A stretch of DNA of 64,000 bases from Bradyrhizobium sp. CB1717 (GCF_029714325.1 NZ_CP121666.1:8215001-8279000); one strand, 5' to 3'; shown: positions 1 through 9,686, numbered from the stretch's first letter. Notes: generated by a model from the letters alone, not told the origin. Translations and numbers: made by a program.

Positions 1-893
1 GCTGGCTCAACAACCAGCCTTATCTGCTGCTCAGCCTGAGCTCGCTGTTCTGGGCCGGCAACATCGTGCTCGCGCGGCATGTCGGCGCGCATGTGCCGCC
101 GCTGACGATGACCACGATCCGCTGGTTCGGCGTGTTCCTGATCCTGTTGCCGTTCGCCTGGCCGCATCTGAAGCGCGACTGGCCCGCTTTGCGCAGGAGC
201 CTGCCGCTGATGCTGTTCCTGTCGCTGGTGGGCTTCGCCTTCAACAACGCGATCTCGTACTGGGCGATGCAATACACCGAGGCGCTGAATGCGCTGCTGA
301 TCCAGTCGGCAGGTCCCCTGTTCGTGGCGCTGTGGTCGCTGGTGCTGTTCGGCGTGCGGCTGACCGGCGGGCAGCTCGCCGGCATCACGATCTCGCTGCT
401 CGGCGTGCTGATCATCATCCTGCGCGGCGATCTCGCGACGCTGGCGAGCATCAGCTTCAACCGGGGCGATCTCATGTTCGCCTACTCGCTGATCGCGTTC
501 GGCCTCTACTCCGCCGTCATCCCGCGCCGGCCCAAGATCCACCAGCTGTCCTTTCTGTCCTTCACCACCTGCTGCGGCGCGATGATGCTGCTGCCCACCG
601 CGATCTGGGAAGCAATGAGCGGCCGTGTCATGCATTTCGACGCACTGACGCTGGCAACGCTGGGCTACATCCTGATCTTCCCGTCGACGCTGGCTTATCT
701 CTTCTTCAACCGCGGCGTCGCGCTGATCGGCCCGAACCGGGCCGCACCGTTCTTCCATCTGGTGCCGGTGTTCGGCTCGGCGATGGCGATCGTCCTGCTC
801 GGCGAGAAGCTGCAGCCGTTTCACTTGATCGGCTACGCCCTGGTGCTCGCCGGCGTCGTGATCGCCTCGCGGCAGGGCGCGGCGGCGAAGTAA
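1..893 (+). CDS. EamA/DMT-family inner-membrane exporter (5' truncated)
   Basis: The reading frame is open from base 3 at the window edge, before any start codon, so the N-terminus lies outside; 296 residues are visible. The protein is almost wholly hydrophobic, with about nine to ten membrane segments in two similar halves, as in drug/metabolite transporters with two EamA domains. Typical EamA features are the Trp-Gly/Asn-rich first helix near the edge and the C-terminal stretch LVPVFGSAMAIVLLGEKLQP, which matches the conserved end of the second EamA repeat. Such proteins usually export metabolites or amino acids; the substrate cannot be read from sequence. The next gene begins 91 bases downstream and looks independent. 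Confidence 0.88.
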   Translation, partial: WLNNQPYLLLSLSSLFWAGNIVLARHVGAHVPPLTMTTIRWFGVFLILLPFAWPHLKRDWPALRRSLPLMLFLSLVGFAFNNAISYWAMQYTEALNALLIQSAGPLFVALWSLVLFGVRLTGGQLAGITISLLGVLIIILRGDLATLASISFNRGDLMFAYSLIAFGLYSAVIPRRPKIHQLSFLSFTTCCGAMMLLPTAIWEAMSGRVMHFDALTLATLGYILIFPSTLAYLFFNRGVALIGPNRAAPFFHLVPVFGSAMAIVLLGEKLQPFHLIGYALVLAGVVIASRQGAAAK

Positions 894-984
894 TTCCGCA
901 GCGCGGACGACAAACTCCCGCCTTCCGATTTCAGCGAAGAGAAGCTAGGTTCCCCGCCAACGAAAAAAGAGGGAACGACCAGAC

Positions 985-1962
985 ATGCTTTCAGCGTTGA
1001 TCCGAAATCTGCGCATCATCGGCACGGCCGCGCTCTGCCTCGCCGCCGCATCCACCGCGCAGGCCGACAATTACCCCAGCCGCAACATCACGCTGGTGCT
1101 GCCGTTCGCGGCCGGCAGCGGCACCGACACCACGACGCGGCTGATCTCGCAGCATCTGTCGCAGGCGCTCGGCGTCGGCATCGTGATCGAGAACAAGGCC
1201 GGCGCCAACGGCATGATCGCCGCGACCTTTGTCGCGCGCGCCGCCCCCGACGGCTACACGCTGCTGGTGACCACCAACACCACGCATTCGGCCAATCCCT
1301 ATCTGCTCAAGAGCCTGACGTACGATCCGGTGAAGGATTTCACCCCGATCGCGCGCACCGGCGACCTGCCCTTCATGCTGGTCATTCATCCCGACGTCCC
1401 GGCCAAAACCGTCGGCGAGCTGGTCGCCTACGGCAAGGCCAATCCGGGCAAGCTGAGCTACGCCTCGGGTTCGTCCTCGGCGATCGTGTCGGGCGCGACC
1501 TTTGCGCATAATGCCGGGCTCGACCTCTTGCATGTGCCCTACAAGAGCTCGCCGCCGGCGCTCAACGACGTCATGGGCGGCCGCGTCTCGATGATGTTCG
1601 TGGACATCCTGACCGGCCTGCCGCACGTTCAAGGCAACGCGCTGCGCGCGCTCGCCGTCACCACCAAGGACCGCTCGCCGCTGGTGCCGAACCTGCCCTC
1701 GATGCAGGAGGCCGGCGTGCCCGATTTCGACATCTCGTCGTGGCAAGGCTATTTCGGCCCCGCCGGCATGCCGAAGGAGATCGTGACGCGGCTCAACGCC
1801 GAGATCCGCAAGATCGTCGAGAAGCCGGAGATCAAGGCCCAGCTCGCGACGCTCGGCATGGATGCGTTTTCGGGCACGCCGGAGCAGCTCGGCACGTTCG
1901 TGAACGAGCAGCTGGTGCTGTGGGAACGGCTGATCACCAACGCGAAGATCGAGAAGCAGTGA
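985..1962 (+). CDS. Tripartite tricarboxylate transporter (TctC/Bug) substrate-binding protein
   Basis: This 325-aa protein has an N-terminal signal peptide (hydrophobic core about residues 8-26, cleavage near AQADNYPS) followed by the Bug-family start YPSRNITLVLPFAAGSGTD. Further family motifs are ENKAGANG, AAPDGYTLL and PYKSSPPALNDVMGG. Bug proteins are periplasmic receptors that bind carboxylates, amino acids or related compounds, either for TctAB permeases or as sensors. No TctA or TctB gene is next to it, so it may be an orphan receptor, as is very common for this family in Bradyrhizobium and betaproteobacteria. GAGGGA sits a little over 10 bases before the ATG. Palindromic repeats follow the stop. 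Confidence 0.9.
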   Translation: MLSALIRNLRIIGTAALCLAAASTAQADNYPSRNITLVLPFAAGSGTDTTTRLISQHLSQALGVGIVIENKAGANGMIAATFVARAAPDGYTLLVTTNTTHSANPYLLKSLTYDPVKDFTPIARTGDLPFMLVIHPDVPAKTVGELVAYGKANPGKLSYASGSSSAIVSGATFAHNAGLDLLHVPYKSSPPALNDVMGGRVSMMFVDILTGLPHVQGNALRALAVTTKDRSPLVPNLPSMQEAGVPDFDISSWQGYFGPAGMPKEIVTRLNAEIRKIVEKPEIKAQLATLGMDAFSGTPEQLGTFVNEQLVLWERLITNAKIEKQ

Positions 1963-1967
1963 GATCC

Positions 1968-2045
1968 GTCATTCCGGGGCGCGCGCAGCGCGAACCCGGA
2001 ATCTCGAGATTCCGGGTTCGATGCTTCGCATCGCCCCGGAATGAC
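1968..2045. repeat. Intergenic palindromic repeat
   Basis: A 78-bp palindrome begins GTCATTCCGGGGC and ends GCCCCGGAATGAC, with an inner palindrome AACCCGGAATCTCGAGATTC in the centre. It lies 5 bases after the TctC-like stop codon and can fold as a long cruciform/hairpin. It resembles the short palindromic intergenic repeats scattered through Bradyrhizobium chromosomes. It may also act as a 3' end. Confidence 0.8.
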
Positions 2046-2066
2046 TGTCCCCGGGGGCACAGGTCT

Positions 2067-2163
2067 CGTAGGGTGGGCAAAGCGCAGCGTGCCCACGGAA
2101 ACGTCGCGACGAACTCAAAAAGAAAAGGTGGGCACGACGCTTCGCGTCTTTGCCCACCCTACG
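2067..2163. repeat. Second intergenic palindromic repeat
   Basis: The termini CGTAGGGTGGGCAAAG and CTTTGCCCACCCTACG are inverted copies about 65 bases apart, with inner complementary blocks (GCGCAGCGTGCCCAC and GTGGGCACGACGC). The family differs from the repeat just upstream, so two unrelated palindromic elements sit in tandem between convergent genes. No coding potential was seen. Confidence 0.8.
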
Positions 2164-2179
2164 AATTCAGTGCAAGAAA

Positions 2180-3865
2180 TTACGCCGCGCGGACCTTGGC
2201 GAGGAAGCCATCCACCGCATTGCGCAGCGCGCCGGATTGGCTGTCCAGCTCGCGGGCGTTGGTCAGCACGTCGCCGGCCGCCGCTCCGGTCGCTTCCGCG
2301 GCCGAGGTGACGCTGCCGATATTGGCGTTGATCTCGCTCGAGCCGGCGGCGACCGACTGGATGTTGCGGGCGATCTCGCGGGTCGCCTCGCCCTGCTGCT
2401 CGATCGAGGCGGAAATGCCCGCCGTGATCTCGCTCATCTCCGCGATGGTCTGGGTGATGCCGCCGATCGCCGCGACCGCATCGCTGGTCGAGGTCTGCAT
2501 CGCGGCGACCTGGGCGGAGATTTCCTCGGTGGCCTTGGCGGTCTGGTTGGCGAGCGCCTTGACCTCGGAGGCGACGACGGCGAAGCCGCGGCCGGACTCG
2601 CCGGCACGCGCCGCCTCGATGGTGGCGTTGAGCGCGAGCAGATTGGTCTGCGCCGCGATCGAGTGAATGAGCTTGACCACCTCGCCGATCTTCTCGGCGC
2701 CGGTGGAGAGCTCCTGCACCGTGGCGTTGGTACGCTCGGCGTCGCTGACGGCGCGGCTCGCAACTTCGGTCGAGCGCGTCACCTGGCGGGAGATTTCCGC
2801 AACCGAACTCGACAGCTCTTCGGCCGCCGCGGCAACCGTGCCGACGTTGCCGGAGGCCTTGGACGAAGCCGCGCCGACCGTTGCCGCACGCGAGGAGGCG
2901 TCGCTGGCGGTCGCGGTCATCGACTGCGCCGTGCTCTGCATGCCGGCTGCGGCCGAAGAGACCGAGCGGACGATGCCGTTGACGCTGCGCTCGAAGTCGC
3001 TGGCGATCTCCTCCATCGCGCTGCGACGTTCCGCCGCGGCGCGTTCCTTGGCGTCCGCCTCGGTCTTCTCGAGGTCGCGGATGCGGACCGCGTTGTCCTT
3101 GAAGATCTGGACGGTCGCGGCCATCGCGCCGACTTCGTCGCCACGGCCGACGCCGGGAATCTCACCCTCGAGCTTGCCGTCGGCGAGATCCTTCATGCGC
3201 GTGCCGAGCAGCGCCAGCGGACGGCTGATGCTGCGACCGATCATCCAGGCGACGCTGCCGGCGACGATGACGATGCCGAGCATGGCGAGGCCGAGCAGCC
3301 AGTAGACCGGACCCATCTTCTCGTCGATGTCCTCGAGATAGGCGCCGGTGCCGAGATACATCTCGAAGCCGGGGACGGCGACCGCGTAGCCGAGCTTGCG
3401 GATCGGCTTCTCCTGGCCGGGCTTCATGTATTCGTAGAAGAGCAGGAGTTCACCGTTGGCCTTGACGCCGTCCATGATCTCGCGGGACAGCTTGCGGCCG
3501 TTCGTCTCCACATCCATGCGGTTCTGGCCGATCACCTTCGGATCGGGCGCAAGCTGCGTGATGCCGTCATAGCTGGTGCCGAACAGATAGCCGGAGCCCT
3601 TGTCGTAAGTCATCGCGTTGCCGTAGCGGCGCAGTTCCGCAAACGCGGCGTCCTTGGTCATCTCGCCCGCATTGACCCGCTTCATCAGCGTCGCGGCGTA
3701 GTTGCGGGCCAGTTCGACGATCGCCTTGGTCTGGTCGATGCGCGCATTCACCATCTCGCGCTTCATCAGATAACCGGCGAGAACTCCGGAGATGCACAGG
3801 CCGAACAAGGTGACGCCGACAAGGATGCCAAGCTTGGGGGCGATCTTCAGATTGCTCAACTTCAC
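2180..3865 (-). CDS. Methyl-accepting chemotaxis protein with single Cache sensor domain
   Basis: 561 aa from a GTG at 3865, chosen over the longer ORF because GGAG lies about 8 bases upstream and the protein then starts at the usual short cytoplasmic tail ([13 protein letters not shown]). Order: membrane segment about residues 10-30; periplasmic sCache_2-type domain about 33-180 ([10 protein letters not shown] and [16 protein letters not shown] are typical); second membrane segment about 187-208; HAMP; coiled coil; MA signalling domain with hairpin tip [20 protein letters not shown]. Cache domains of this kind bind small carboxylates or amino acids. There is no C-terminal CheR-binding pentapeptide. 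No che genes are nearby, so it must serve a distant signalling cluster. Confidence 0.93.
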   Translation of the reverse strand: MKLSNLKIAPKLGILVGVTLFGLCISGVLAGYLMKREMVNARIDQTKAIVELARNYAATLMKRVNAGEMTKDAAFAELRRYGNAMTYDKGSGYLFGTSYDGITQLAPDPKVIGQNRMDVETNGRKLSREIMDGVKANGELLLFYEYMKPGQEKPIRKLGYAVAVPGFEMYLGTGAYLEDIDEKMGPVYWLLGLAMLGIVIVAGSVAWMIGRSISRPLALLGTRMKDLADGKLEGEIPGVGRGDEVGAMAATVQIFKDNAVRIRDLEKTEADAKERAAAERRSAMEEIASDFERSVNGIVRSVSSAAAGMQSTAQSMTATASDASSRAATVGAASSKASGNVGTVAAAAEELSSSVAEISRQVTRSTEVASRAVSDAERTNATVQELSTGAEKIGEVVKLIHSIAAQTNLLALNATIEAARAGESGRGFAVVASEVKALANQTAKATEEISAQVAAMQTSTSDAVAAIGGITQTIAEMSEITAGISASIEQQGEATREIARNIQSVAAGSSEINANIGSVTSAAEATGAAAGDVLTNARELDSQSGALRNAVDGFLAKVRAA

Positions 3866-4116
3866 GGGATAGCTCCGGCAAAAAAGGATACGGGCACGCG
3901 AGTGAATCGATCGAAATTGAATCAACCTTTAGTGTGAGACCCCTTAGCAAGTTACTTACGTGCCTCCGTAGAAGCCCTGACGATGCCGGCAAAACCGGCA
4001 ATTTTCATCGGTGTGGACAACCGGCAATTGTACGCACCTGCCTCGATTTCGCGTAAAAGACGCAAACGCCCGGGAGAAGGCCGGGTCACAACAAGAAACC
4101 AAATCGGGAGCAGGAA

Positions 4117-5160
4117 ATGCCGAAATACAGGGTGGTGACGCCGAAGGGCGCGAGCTTCACGGTCGCGGGCAGCGATTATTCCTTTGAGCGCGAAGCGCTC
4201 GATCCGATCGATGCCGAGATCGTCGAAGCCCCCGCGAGCGAGGCCGAATTCATCGCCGCCGCCAAGGATGCCGATGCCATCTATGCCAAGGGCATCCCGA
4301 TCACCAAGACCATCATCGACAGCCTGCAGAGCTGCAAGGTCATCACGCTCGGCTCGGTCGGCGTGGACAGCGTCGACGTGAAGGCCGCCACCGCCCGCGG
4401 AATTCCCGTCACCAACATTCCCGACACTTTCATCGAGGAGGTCGCCGACCACGCCATGATGCTGCTGCTCGCCGGCTTCCGCCGCCTGGTCGAGCAGGAC
4501 CGCATGGCGCGCGACGGCCGCTGGGCCGAGGGCCGGCCGGCGCTGCTCAAGATCCCGAGGCTGATGGGCCAGACGCTCGGCTTCATCTCGTTCGGCCGCG
4601 TCGCGCGTGCGGTTGCGAAACGCGCGGCGCCCTTCGGCCTGCGCATGATGGCCTACGATCCCTTCATCCAGGAAACGCTGATGTACGACCACGGCGTGAT
4701 CCCAGCGACACTCAACGAAGTGCTGTCGCAATCCGACTTCGTCTCGATGCACGCACCCGCGCGACCCGAGGTGCACCACATGCTGACCGAGAAGCATTTT
4801 CGGCAGATGAAGAAGGGCTCGATCTTCATCAACACCGGTCGCGGCGCCACGGTGGACGAGGAGAGCCTGATCAAGGCGCTGCAGGAGGGGTGGATCGCGC
4901 ACGCCGCCCTCGACGTGCTGGAGAAGGAACCGCCCTCGCACAACAATCCGCTGCTCGGCATGGAGAACGTGACCCTGACCGCCCATGTCGCCTCGGCCTC
5001 GGCACGGTTCGACGAGGCGCGCAAGCGCCGCGTGGGCTACGAATTGTCACTGGTGCTTCAGGGCATGTGGCCGGTAAGCTGCGTCAACCCGTCGGTGCTG
5101 CAGAACACCGCGCTCCGCCGCTGGCAGCCCGTCAGCATGGACCGCGGACCGAACAGCTAG
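4117..5160 (+). CDS. D-isomer-specific 2-hydroxyacid dehydrogenase family protein
   Basis: A 347-aa protein with the two-domain fold of D-2-hydroxyacid dehydrogenases: substrate domain about residues 1-105 and C-terminal end, nucleotide domain about 106-290. The catalytic Arg lies in NTGRGATVDEESL, the Glu in DVLEKEPPSHNNPL and the His in TAHVASAS. The nucleotide-binding loop is unusual: where the family normally has GxGxxG this one reads LGFISFGRVARA, so the second Gly is Ser and the last is Ala. RBS GGAGCAGGAA lies directly upstream. The downstream ABC genes follow on the same strand with an 84-base gap, so it probably oxidises or reduces the imported compound or a derivative. Exact substrate unknown. 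Confidence 0.85.
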   Translation: MPKYRVVTPKGASFTVAGSDYSFEREALDPIDAEIVEAPASEAEFIAAAKDADAIYAKGIPITKTIIDSLQSCKVITLGSVGVDSVDVKAATARGIPVTNIPDTFIEEVADHAMMLLLAGFRRLVEQDRMARDGRWAEGRPALLKIPRLMGQTLGFISFGRVARAVAKRAAPFGLRMMAYDPFIQETLMYDHGVIPATLNEVLSQSDFVSMHAPARPEVHHMLTEKHFRQMKKGSIFINTGRGATVDEESLIKALQEGWIAHAALDVLEKEPPSHNNPLLGMENVTLTAHVASASARFDEARKRRVGYELSLVLQGMWPVSCVNPSVLQNTALRRWQPVSMDRGPNS

Positions 5161-5244
5161 GCGGCCGGCGCAACAAGCGCCGAAGACCGAAACGGCCCTT
5201 CACCGGCGATCAACGCCGGGAAGGGAACACATAGGGAGGTACTG

Positions 5245-6585
5245 ATGAGGAGCGACATCACACGTCGTGATGCCTTGGCGCTGGGCCTGTCCGCTGCAAC
5301 GCTCGCGGCCACCGGTGCTGCAGCGCAAACATCCAATATCAAAGCGGCCGATGTCACGGCTCCCAAGCTCGACATCGAGAAGGGCGCATCGCTACGCATG
5401 CTGCGCCCGGTACGCTTCGTCCAGGCCGACGAGGACGTGTTCCGCGCCAATGCGGCGAAGTTCACCAAGGACACCGGGGTCGAGGTCAAGGTCGACTTCG
5501 TCGGCTGGGAAGACATCAACCAGCAAACCGCGGTGACCTCGAATTCCGGCGCCGGCCCCGACATCATCATCGGCTTCTCCGACGCGCCTCACATCTACAT
5601 CGACAAGCTGATCGAGCTCACCGACGTCGCCGACTATCTCGGCAAGCGCTACGGGGGATGGCTGCCACTGGCGCAACGCTACGGCAAGAAGAACAAGAGC
5701 GATGCCTGGATCGGGCTGCCGTTCGGCGCCACCGCAGGTCCCCTGATCTACCGCAAATCGGCCCTGCAATCGGTCGGCTTCGACAAGGTGCCGGAAGACC
5801 ATGCCGGAATTCTCGACCTGTGCCGCAAGCTGCACAAGGCCGGCAAGCCGGCCGGTTTCGCGCTCGGCAACGCCAAGGGCGACGGCAACGGCTTCGCCAA
5901 CTGGGCGCTGTGGTCGCACAACGCCTCGCTGCTCGACGAGGAAGGTAACGTCATCATCAACAGCAAGGAGACGATCGCCGCCCTGAACTGGGTCAAGGAG
6001 GTATACCCGACCTTCATCGCCGGAACGCCATCGTGGAACGACGTCAGCAACAACCGCGCCTATTCCTCGCAGGAGATCTTCCTGACCGCCAACGGCGTCT
6101 CGCTGTATTTCTCGCTGAAGAACGACCCGGCGACGAAGGCGATTGCCGAGGACAGCGAGCATCAGCTGTTGCCCAAGGGCCTGGCCAAAGTCTCGCCGAT
6201 GGCGGGCCTGACGCTGAACGCCATGGTGTTCAAGCACAGCCCGTACCCCAACGCCGCGAAGGCCTTCCTGCAATACATGCTGGAGAAGGACCAGTACGAG
6301 CCGTGGCTCAATGCCAATTCGGGCTACTGGTCGCAGCCGCTGGCCGCCTATGCCGAGGCCGCCGTGTGGTCGCAGGATCCCAAGGTGAGGCTGTTCAAGG
6401 ACACGATGAACAGCACTTACTACGACGGCTACAAGGGCCCGATCTCGACGGCGACCGGTGCGGTCAGCGCCGATTATGTGCTGATTCAGATGTGCGCGTC
6501 CGTCGCCACCGGCGCTGCCACGCCGGAAGCCGCGGCTGCGGAAGCCGAGCAGCGCTGCAAGCGGTACTTCCGGCGGCAGAGATAG
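5245..6585 (+). CDS. ABC transporter extracellular substrate-binding protein (family 1), Tat signal
   Basis: 446 aa. The N-terminus MRSDITRRDALALG followed by a hydrophobic stretch to TGAAAQ is a twin-arginine signal peptide, so export is probably in folded form. The mature part has the extracellular-binding-protein family 1 pattern seen for sugars and polyols, including FTKDTGVEVKVDFVGWEDI near the start and GPDIIIGFSDAPH. RBS GGGAGG is 6-7 bases before ATG. It is the receptor for the two permeases that follow. A 115-bp palindromic repeat separates it from the first permease, a position that commonly lets the binding protein be made in excess. No ATPase gene is in the cluster. Confidence 0.9.
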   Translation: MRSDITRRDALALGLSAATLAATGAAAQTSNIKAADVTAPKLDIEKGASLRMLRPVRFVQADEDVFRANAAKFTKDTGVEVKVDFVGWEDINQQTAVTSNSGAGPDIIIGFSDAPHIYIDKLIELTDVADYLGKRYGGWLPLAQRYGKKNKSDAWIGLPFGATAGPLIYRKSALQSVGFDKVPEDHAGILDLCRKLHKAGKPAGFALGNAKGDGNGFANWALWSHNASLLDEEGNVIINSKETIAALNWVKEVYPTFIAGTPSWNDVSNNRAYSSQEIFLTANGVSLYFSLKNDPATKAIAEDSEHQLLPKGLAKVSPMAGLTLNAMVFKHSPYPNAAKAFLQYMLEKDQYEPWLNANSGYWSQPLAAYAEAAVWSQDPKVRLFKDTMNSTYYDGYKGPISTATGAVSADYVLIQMCASVATGAATPEAAAAEAEQRCKRYFRRQR

Positions 6586-6590
6586 AGACC

Positions 6591-6705
6591 GTCATTGCGA
6601 GCGAAGCGAAGCAATCCAGTCCGTCCCAGCAGCGACAGCCTGGATTGCTTCGTCGCTACAGCGCAAAATTGCTACGCAATTTTGTCGCGAGCTCCTCGCA
6701 ATGAC
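6591..6705. repeat. Palindromic repeat (GTCATTGCGAG family), copy 1
   Basis: The termini GTCATTGCGAG and CTCGCAATGAC are inverted copies. Inside is a second pair, AAGCAATCCAG and CTGGATTGCTT, plus a local hairpin CAAAATTGCTACGCAATTTTG. The same family occurs again at 30203-30287 with near-identical arms. It lies inside an ABC operon between receptor and permease genes. Confidence 0.85.
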
Positions 6706-6740
6706 GACGTGGTGAAAGCCTAGAACAGGGCAACACACTG

Positions 6741-7697
6741 ATGTCCGTGACCACCCTCTCCTCCCCCGCCCTGGCGCAGCGGCAGCCGAACTGGATCGTG
6801 CGGCTGTTCGACTACAAGCCGTTCCTGATCGTGATGTGCCTTGCACCGGCGCTCGGGCTGCTCGCCGTCTTCCTCACCTATCCGCTCGGCCTCGGCGTCT
6901 GGCTCGCCTTCACCGACACCACGATCGGCCGGCGCGGCATCTTCGTCGGCCTCGAGAATTTCCAGTATCTGCTGACCGATCCCTTGTGGTGGAACGCGGT
7001 GTTCTACAGCGTGTTCTACACGGGGATCGCGACCTTCGGGAAGTTCGCGCTCGGCTTCTGGCTCGCGCTGCTGCTCAACAACCATTTCCCGTTCAAGAGC
7101 GTGCTGCGCGCCATCGTGCTGCTGCCCTGGATCGTGCCGACGGTGCTCTCGGCACTGGCGTTCTGGTGGATCTACGATCCGCAGTTCTCGATCATCTCGT
7201 ATCTGCTGGTCGACGTGCTGCACTGGAAGTCGAGCAATATCGACTTCCTCGGCTCGCCCTGGCCGGCGCGGTTCTCGCTGATCGCCGCCAATATCTGGCG
7301 CGGCATTCCCTTCGTCGCGATCTCGCTGCTGGCGGGCCTGCAGACCATCTCGCCCTCGCTCTACGAGGCCGCGATGCTCGACGGCGCCAGCGCCTGGCAA
7401 CGCTTCCGCTACATCACCTTCCCGATGATGATGCCGATCCTCGCCATCGTCATGACGTTCTCGATCATCTTCACCTTCACCGACTTCCAGCTCGTCTACG
7501 CCATCACCCGCGGCGGTCCGGTGAACTCGACGCACCTCTTGGCGACGCTGGCGTTCCAGCGCGGCATCGCCGGCGGCGAGCTCGGCGAAGGCGCCGCGAT
7601 CGCGGTGTCGATGATCCCGTTCCTGGTGTTCGCGACGCTGTTCTCCTATTTCGGCCTGGCGCGCCGCAAATGGCAACAGGGAGAGGCCAATGACTGA
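6741..7697 (+). CDS. ABC transporter permease, MalF/UgpA type
   Basis: 318 aa with about six membrane segments, the first near residues 34-58. The cytoplasmic EAA loop reads YEAAMLDGASAWQRFRYITF, the coupling motif that contacts the ATPase. It is one half of the membrane channel for the binding protein at 5245-6585. The stop overlaps the start of the next permease by 8 bases, indicating translational coupling. The N-terminus (MSVTTLSSPALAQRQPNW) is cytoplasmic. Sugar/polyol-type (CUT1) transporters are the closest family. Confidence 0.92.
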   Translation: MSVTTLSSPALAQRQPNWIVRLFDYKPFLIVMCLAPALGLLAVFLTYPLGLGVWLAFTDTTIGRRGIFVGLENFQYLLTDPLWWNAVFYSVFYTGIATFGKFALGFWLALLLNNHFPFKSVLRAIVLLPWIVPTVLSALAFWWIYDPQFSIISYLLVDVLHWKSSNIDFLGSPWPARFSLIAANIWRGIPFVAISLLAGLQTISPSLYEAAMLDGASAWQRFRYITFPMMMPILAIVMTFSIIFTFTDFQLVYAITRGGPVNSTHLLATLAFQRGIAGGELGEGAAIAVSMIPFLVFATLFSYFGLARRKWQQGEAND

Positions 7698-8586
7698 CAC
7701 CGTCGCGCAAGGCTCCGCCGTCGCCAAGGCCCCTCCCGACACCATGGCCTGGGATTCCGGGCTGCGGCGGCTGATGATGATCTATCTGCCGCTCGGCTGC
7801 TTCGTGCTGATCCTGCTGTTCCCGTTCTACTGGATGGCGATCACCTCGTTCAAGCCGAACGCGGAGCTGATGAACTACCGGGATAACAACCCGTTCTGGA
7901 TCTCCTCGCCGACGCTCGCCCATATCAAGCATCTGCTGTTCAACACCGCCTATCCGCACTGGCTGAAAACGACGATGCTGGTCGCGATCGGCTCGACCAC
8001 GCTGTCGCTGATCGCGAGCACGCTTGCGGCCTATGCGATCGAACGCCTGCGTTTCCGCGGCAGTCCCTATGTCGGCCTCGGCATCTATCTCGCCTATCTC
8101 GTGCCGCCCTCGATCCTGTTCATTCCGCTCGCCACCGTCGTGGTGCAGTTCGGTCTGTTCGACTCGCCGCTGGCCCTGATCCTGGTCTATCCAACCTTCC
8201 TGGTGCCGTTCTGCACCTGGCTCCTGATCGGCTATTTCAAGTCGATCCCCTACGAGCTCGAGGAATGCGCGCTGGTCGATGGCGCGACGCGCCTCCAGAT
8301 CCTGCGCCGGATCACGCTGCCGCTGGCGGTGCCCGGCCTGATCTCGGCCGGCATCTTCTCCTTCACACTGTCCTGGAACGAGTTCATCTACGCGCTCGCC
8401 TTCATCCAGAGCGGCGCCAACAAGACCGTGCCGGTCGCGATCCTGACCGAGCTCGTCACCGGCGACGTCTACCAATGGGGTGCGCTGATGGCGGGCTCGC
8501 TGCTCGGCTCGCTGCCGGTCGCGATCTTCTACTCGCTGTTCGTGGACTACTATGTGTCGTCCCTGACAGGTGCGGTAAAGGAGTAG
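7690..8586 (+). CDS. ABC transporter permease, MalG/UgpE type
   Basis: 298 aa, six predicted membrane segments, with the EAA loop YELEECALVDGATRLQILRR. It starts at an ATG inside the preceding permease gene with RBS GGGAGAGG. Together the two permeases form the heterodimeric channel of a CUT1-type importer. The operon ends here: a 131-base gap and an unrelated hydrolase follow, and no nucleotide-binding subunit is present within the window next to this cluster. A shared ATPase encoded elsewhere is therefore needed. Confidence 0.92.
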   Translation: MTDTVAQGSAVAKAPPDTMAWDSGLRRLMMIYLPLGCFVLILLFPFYWMAITSFKPNAELMNYRDNNPFWISSPTLAHIKHLLFNTAYPHWLKTTMLVAIGSTTLSLIASTLAAYAIERLRFRGSPYVGLGIYLAYLVPPSILFIPLATVVVQFGLFDSPLALILVYPTFLVPFCTWLLIGYFKSIPYELEECALVDGATRLQILRRITLPLAVPGLISAGIFSFTLSWNEFIYALAFIQSGANKTVPVAILTELVTGDVYQWGALMAGSLLGSLPVAIFYSLFVDYYVSSLTGAVKE

Positions 8587-8717
8587 CAGCGTCCGCGCGA
8601 CCACGGCTTATCGTGCTATCTTGGTAGATCGCTTGCCTTCTTTGGTGTTACCAGCCGTCGCTGCGGCCGGCTCGGTCATTGGCGCCGCCAATAAGCATCG
8701 AGGAAAGCGAGTACTGC

Positions 8718-9686
8718 ATGGATTCGCCAGAGCTTCCTTCGTTGTCCCGACGGGGCTTTTGTCTGTGCTGTGTCGGCGGCGCTTTCGCTGCCACCGCCGG
8801 CTGGCTCACGCCGCGACAGGCCTTCGCAGAGGCGCGAGGCCTCGTCAGCGTGATCAAGGACAGTGCAGCAACGTCCCCGATCACGACCTACAAGCTGCGC
8901 AACAATATCAGCGTGCTGGAAGGATCCGGCGGCAACATCGCCGTCCTCACGGGAGCTGACGGCAAGCTTCTGGTCGACGCCGGCATCGGCGTCTCGCGCC
9001 CTCAGCTCAGCAAGGCGCTGGCCGAGCTCGGCAAGGAGCCGATCGCGCACCTCATCAATACGCACTGGCACTTCGACCACGCCGACGGCAATGAATGGCT
9101 GCAGGCGGCCGGCGCCAAGATCATCGCCCACGAAAATACCCGCAAGCACCTCTCCGTCGTTCAGCGCGTCGAGGACTGGGACTATAATTTCCTCGCCCTG
9201 CCCGCCAGCGCCGTCCCGGCCCAGGTGTTCGCCAAGGAGCATCATCTCAAGGTCAACGGCGCATCGATTGCAATGAATTACTATGGGCCGGCACATACCG
9301 ATGGCGACATTTCGGTGATGTTTACCGAGGCGAACGTCCTGCATGCCGGTGACACCTACTGGAACCGCATCTATCCGTTCATCGACTATTCGACCGGCGG
9401 CAGCATCAACGGCATGATCGCGGCCTCCGACGCCAATCTGGCGGCGGCCAACAACGACACCATCATCATTCCCGGTCACGGCAAGCCCGTCAGCAACAAG
9501 GCGGAGCTGCAGGCATTCCGCGACATGCTGGTCGCGATCAGGGACAATGTCGGCAATCTCAAGAAACAGGGAAAGTCGCGCGACGAGATTGTTGCCGCCA
9601 AGCCCACGGCCGCATTCGACGCGATATGGGGGCAGTTCTTAGTCGATCCCGGCTACTTCACCAGGCTGGTCTATGAGGGCGTGTGA
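8718..9686 (+). CDS. Tat-exported metallo-beta-lactamase-fold hydrolase
   Basis: 322 aa from the ATG at 8718, which gives a normal twin-arginine signal peptide (LSRRGFCLCCVGGAFAATAG, cleaved near AFAEA). The metal-binding motif HWHFDH follows INT at about residue 116; a further His lies in GPAHTDGD, HAGD supplies the bridging Asp, and IPGHGKP the last His. These are the ligands of a dinuclear zinc site of the MBL superfamily. The sequence resembles periplasmic MBL proteins annotated as SoxH/quinoprotein-relay-like rather than a true beta-lactamase, but the substrate cannot be inferred. It appears to be a single gene. Confidence 0.85.
   Translation: MDSPELPSLSRRGFCLCCVGGAFAATAGWLTPRQAFAEARGLVSVIKDSAATSPITTYKLRNNISVLEGSGGNIAVLTGADGKLLVDAGIGVSRPQLSKALAELGKEPIAHLINTHWHFDHADGNEWLQAAGAKIIAHENTRKHLSVVQRVEDWDYNFLALPASAVPAQVFAKEHHLKVNGASIAMNYYGPAHTDGDISVMFTEANVLHAGDTYWNRIYPFIDYSTGGSINGMIAASDANLAAANNDTIIIPGHGKPVSNKAELQAFRDMLVAIRDNVGNLKKQGKSRDEIVAAKPTAAFDAIWGQFLVDPGYFTRLVYEGV

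Noticed and set aside
1968..2163. Palindromes after the TctC-like gene considered as an RNA gene
   Set aside because: Symmetry is that of intergenic repeat elements; no tRNA-like or other known RNA fold was recognised.
2150..3937. 595-codon frame on the plus strand opposite the first chemoreceptor
   Set aside because: The translation is Arg/Gly/Asp-rich, without family motifs, and mirrors a gene with clear Cache, HAMP and MA domains; it is an antisense shadow caused by high GC.
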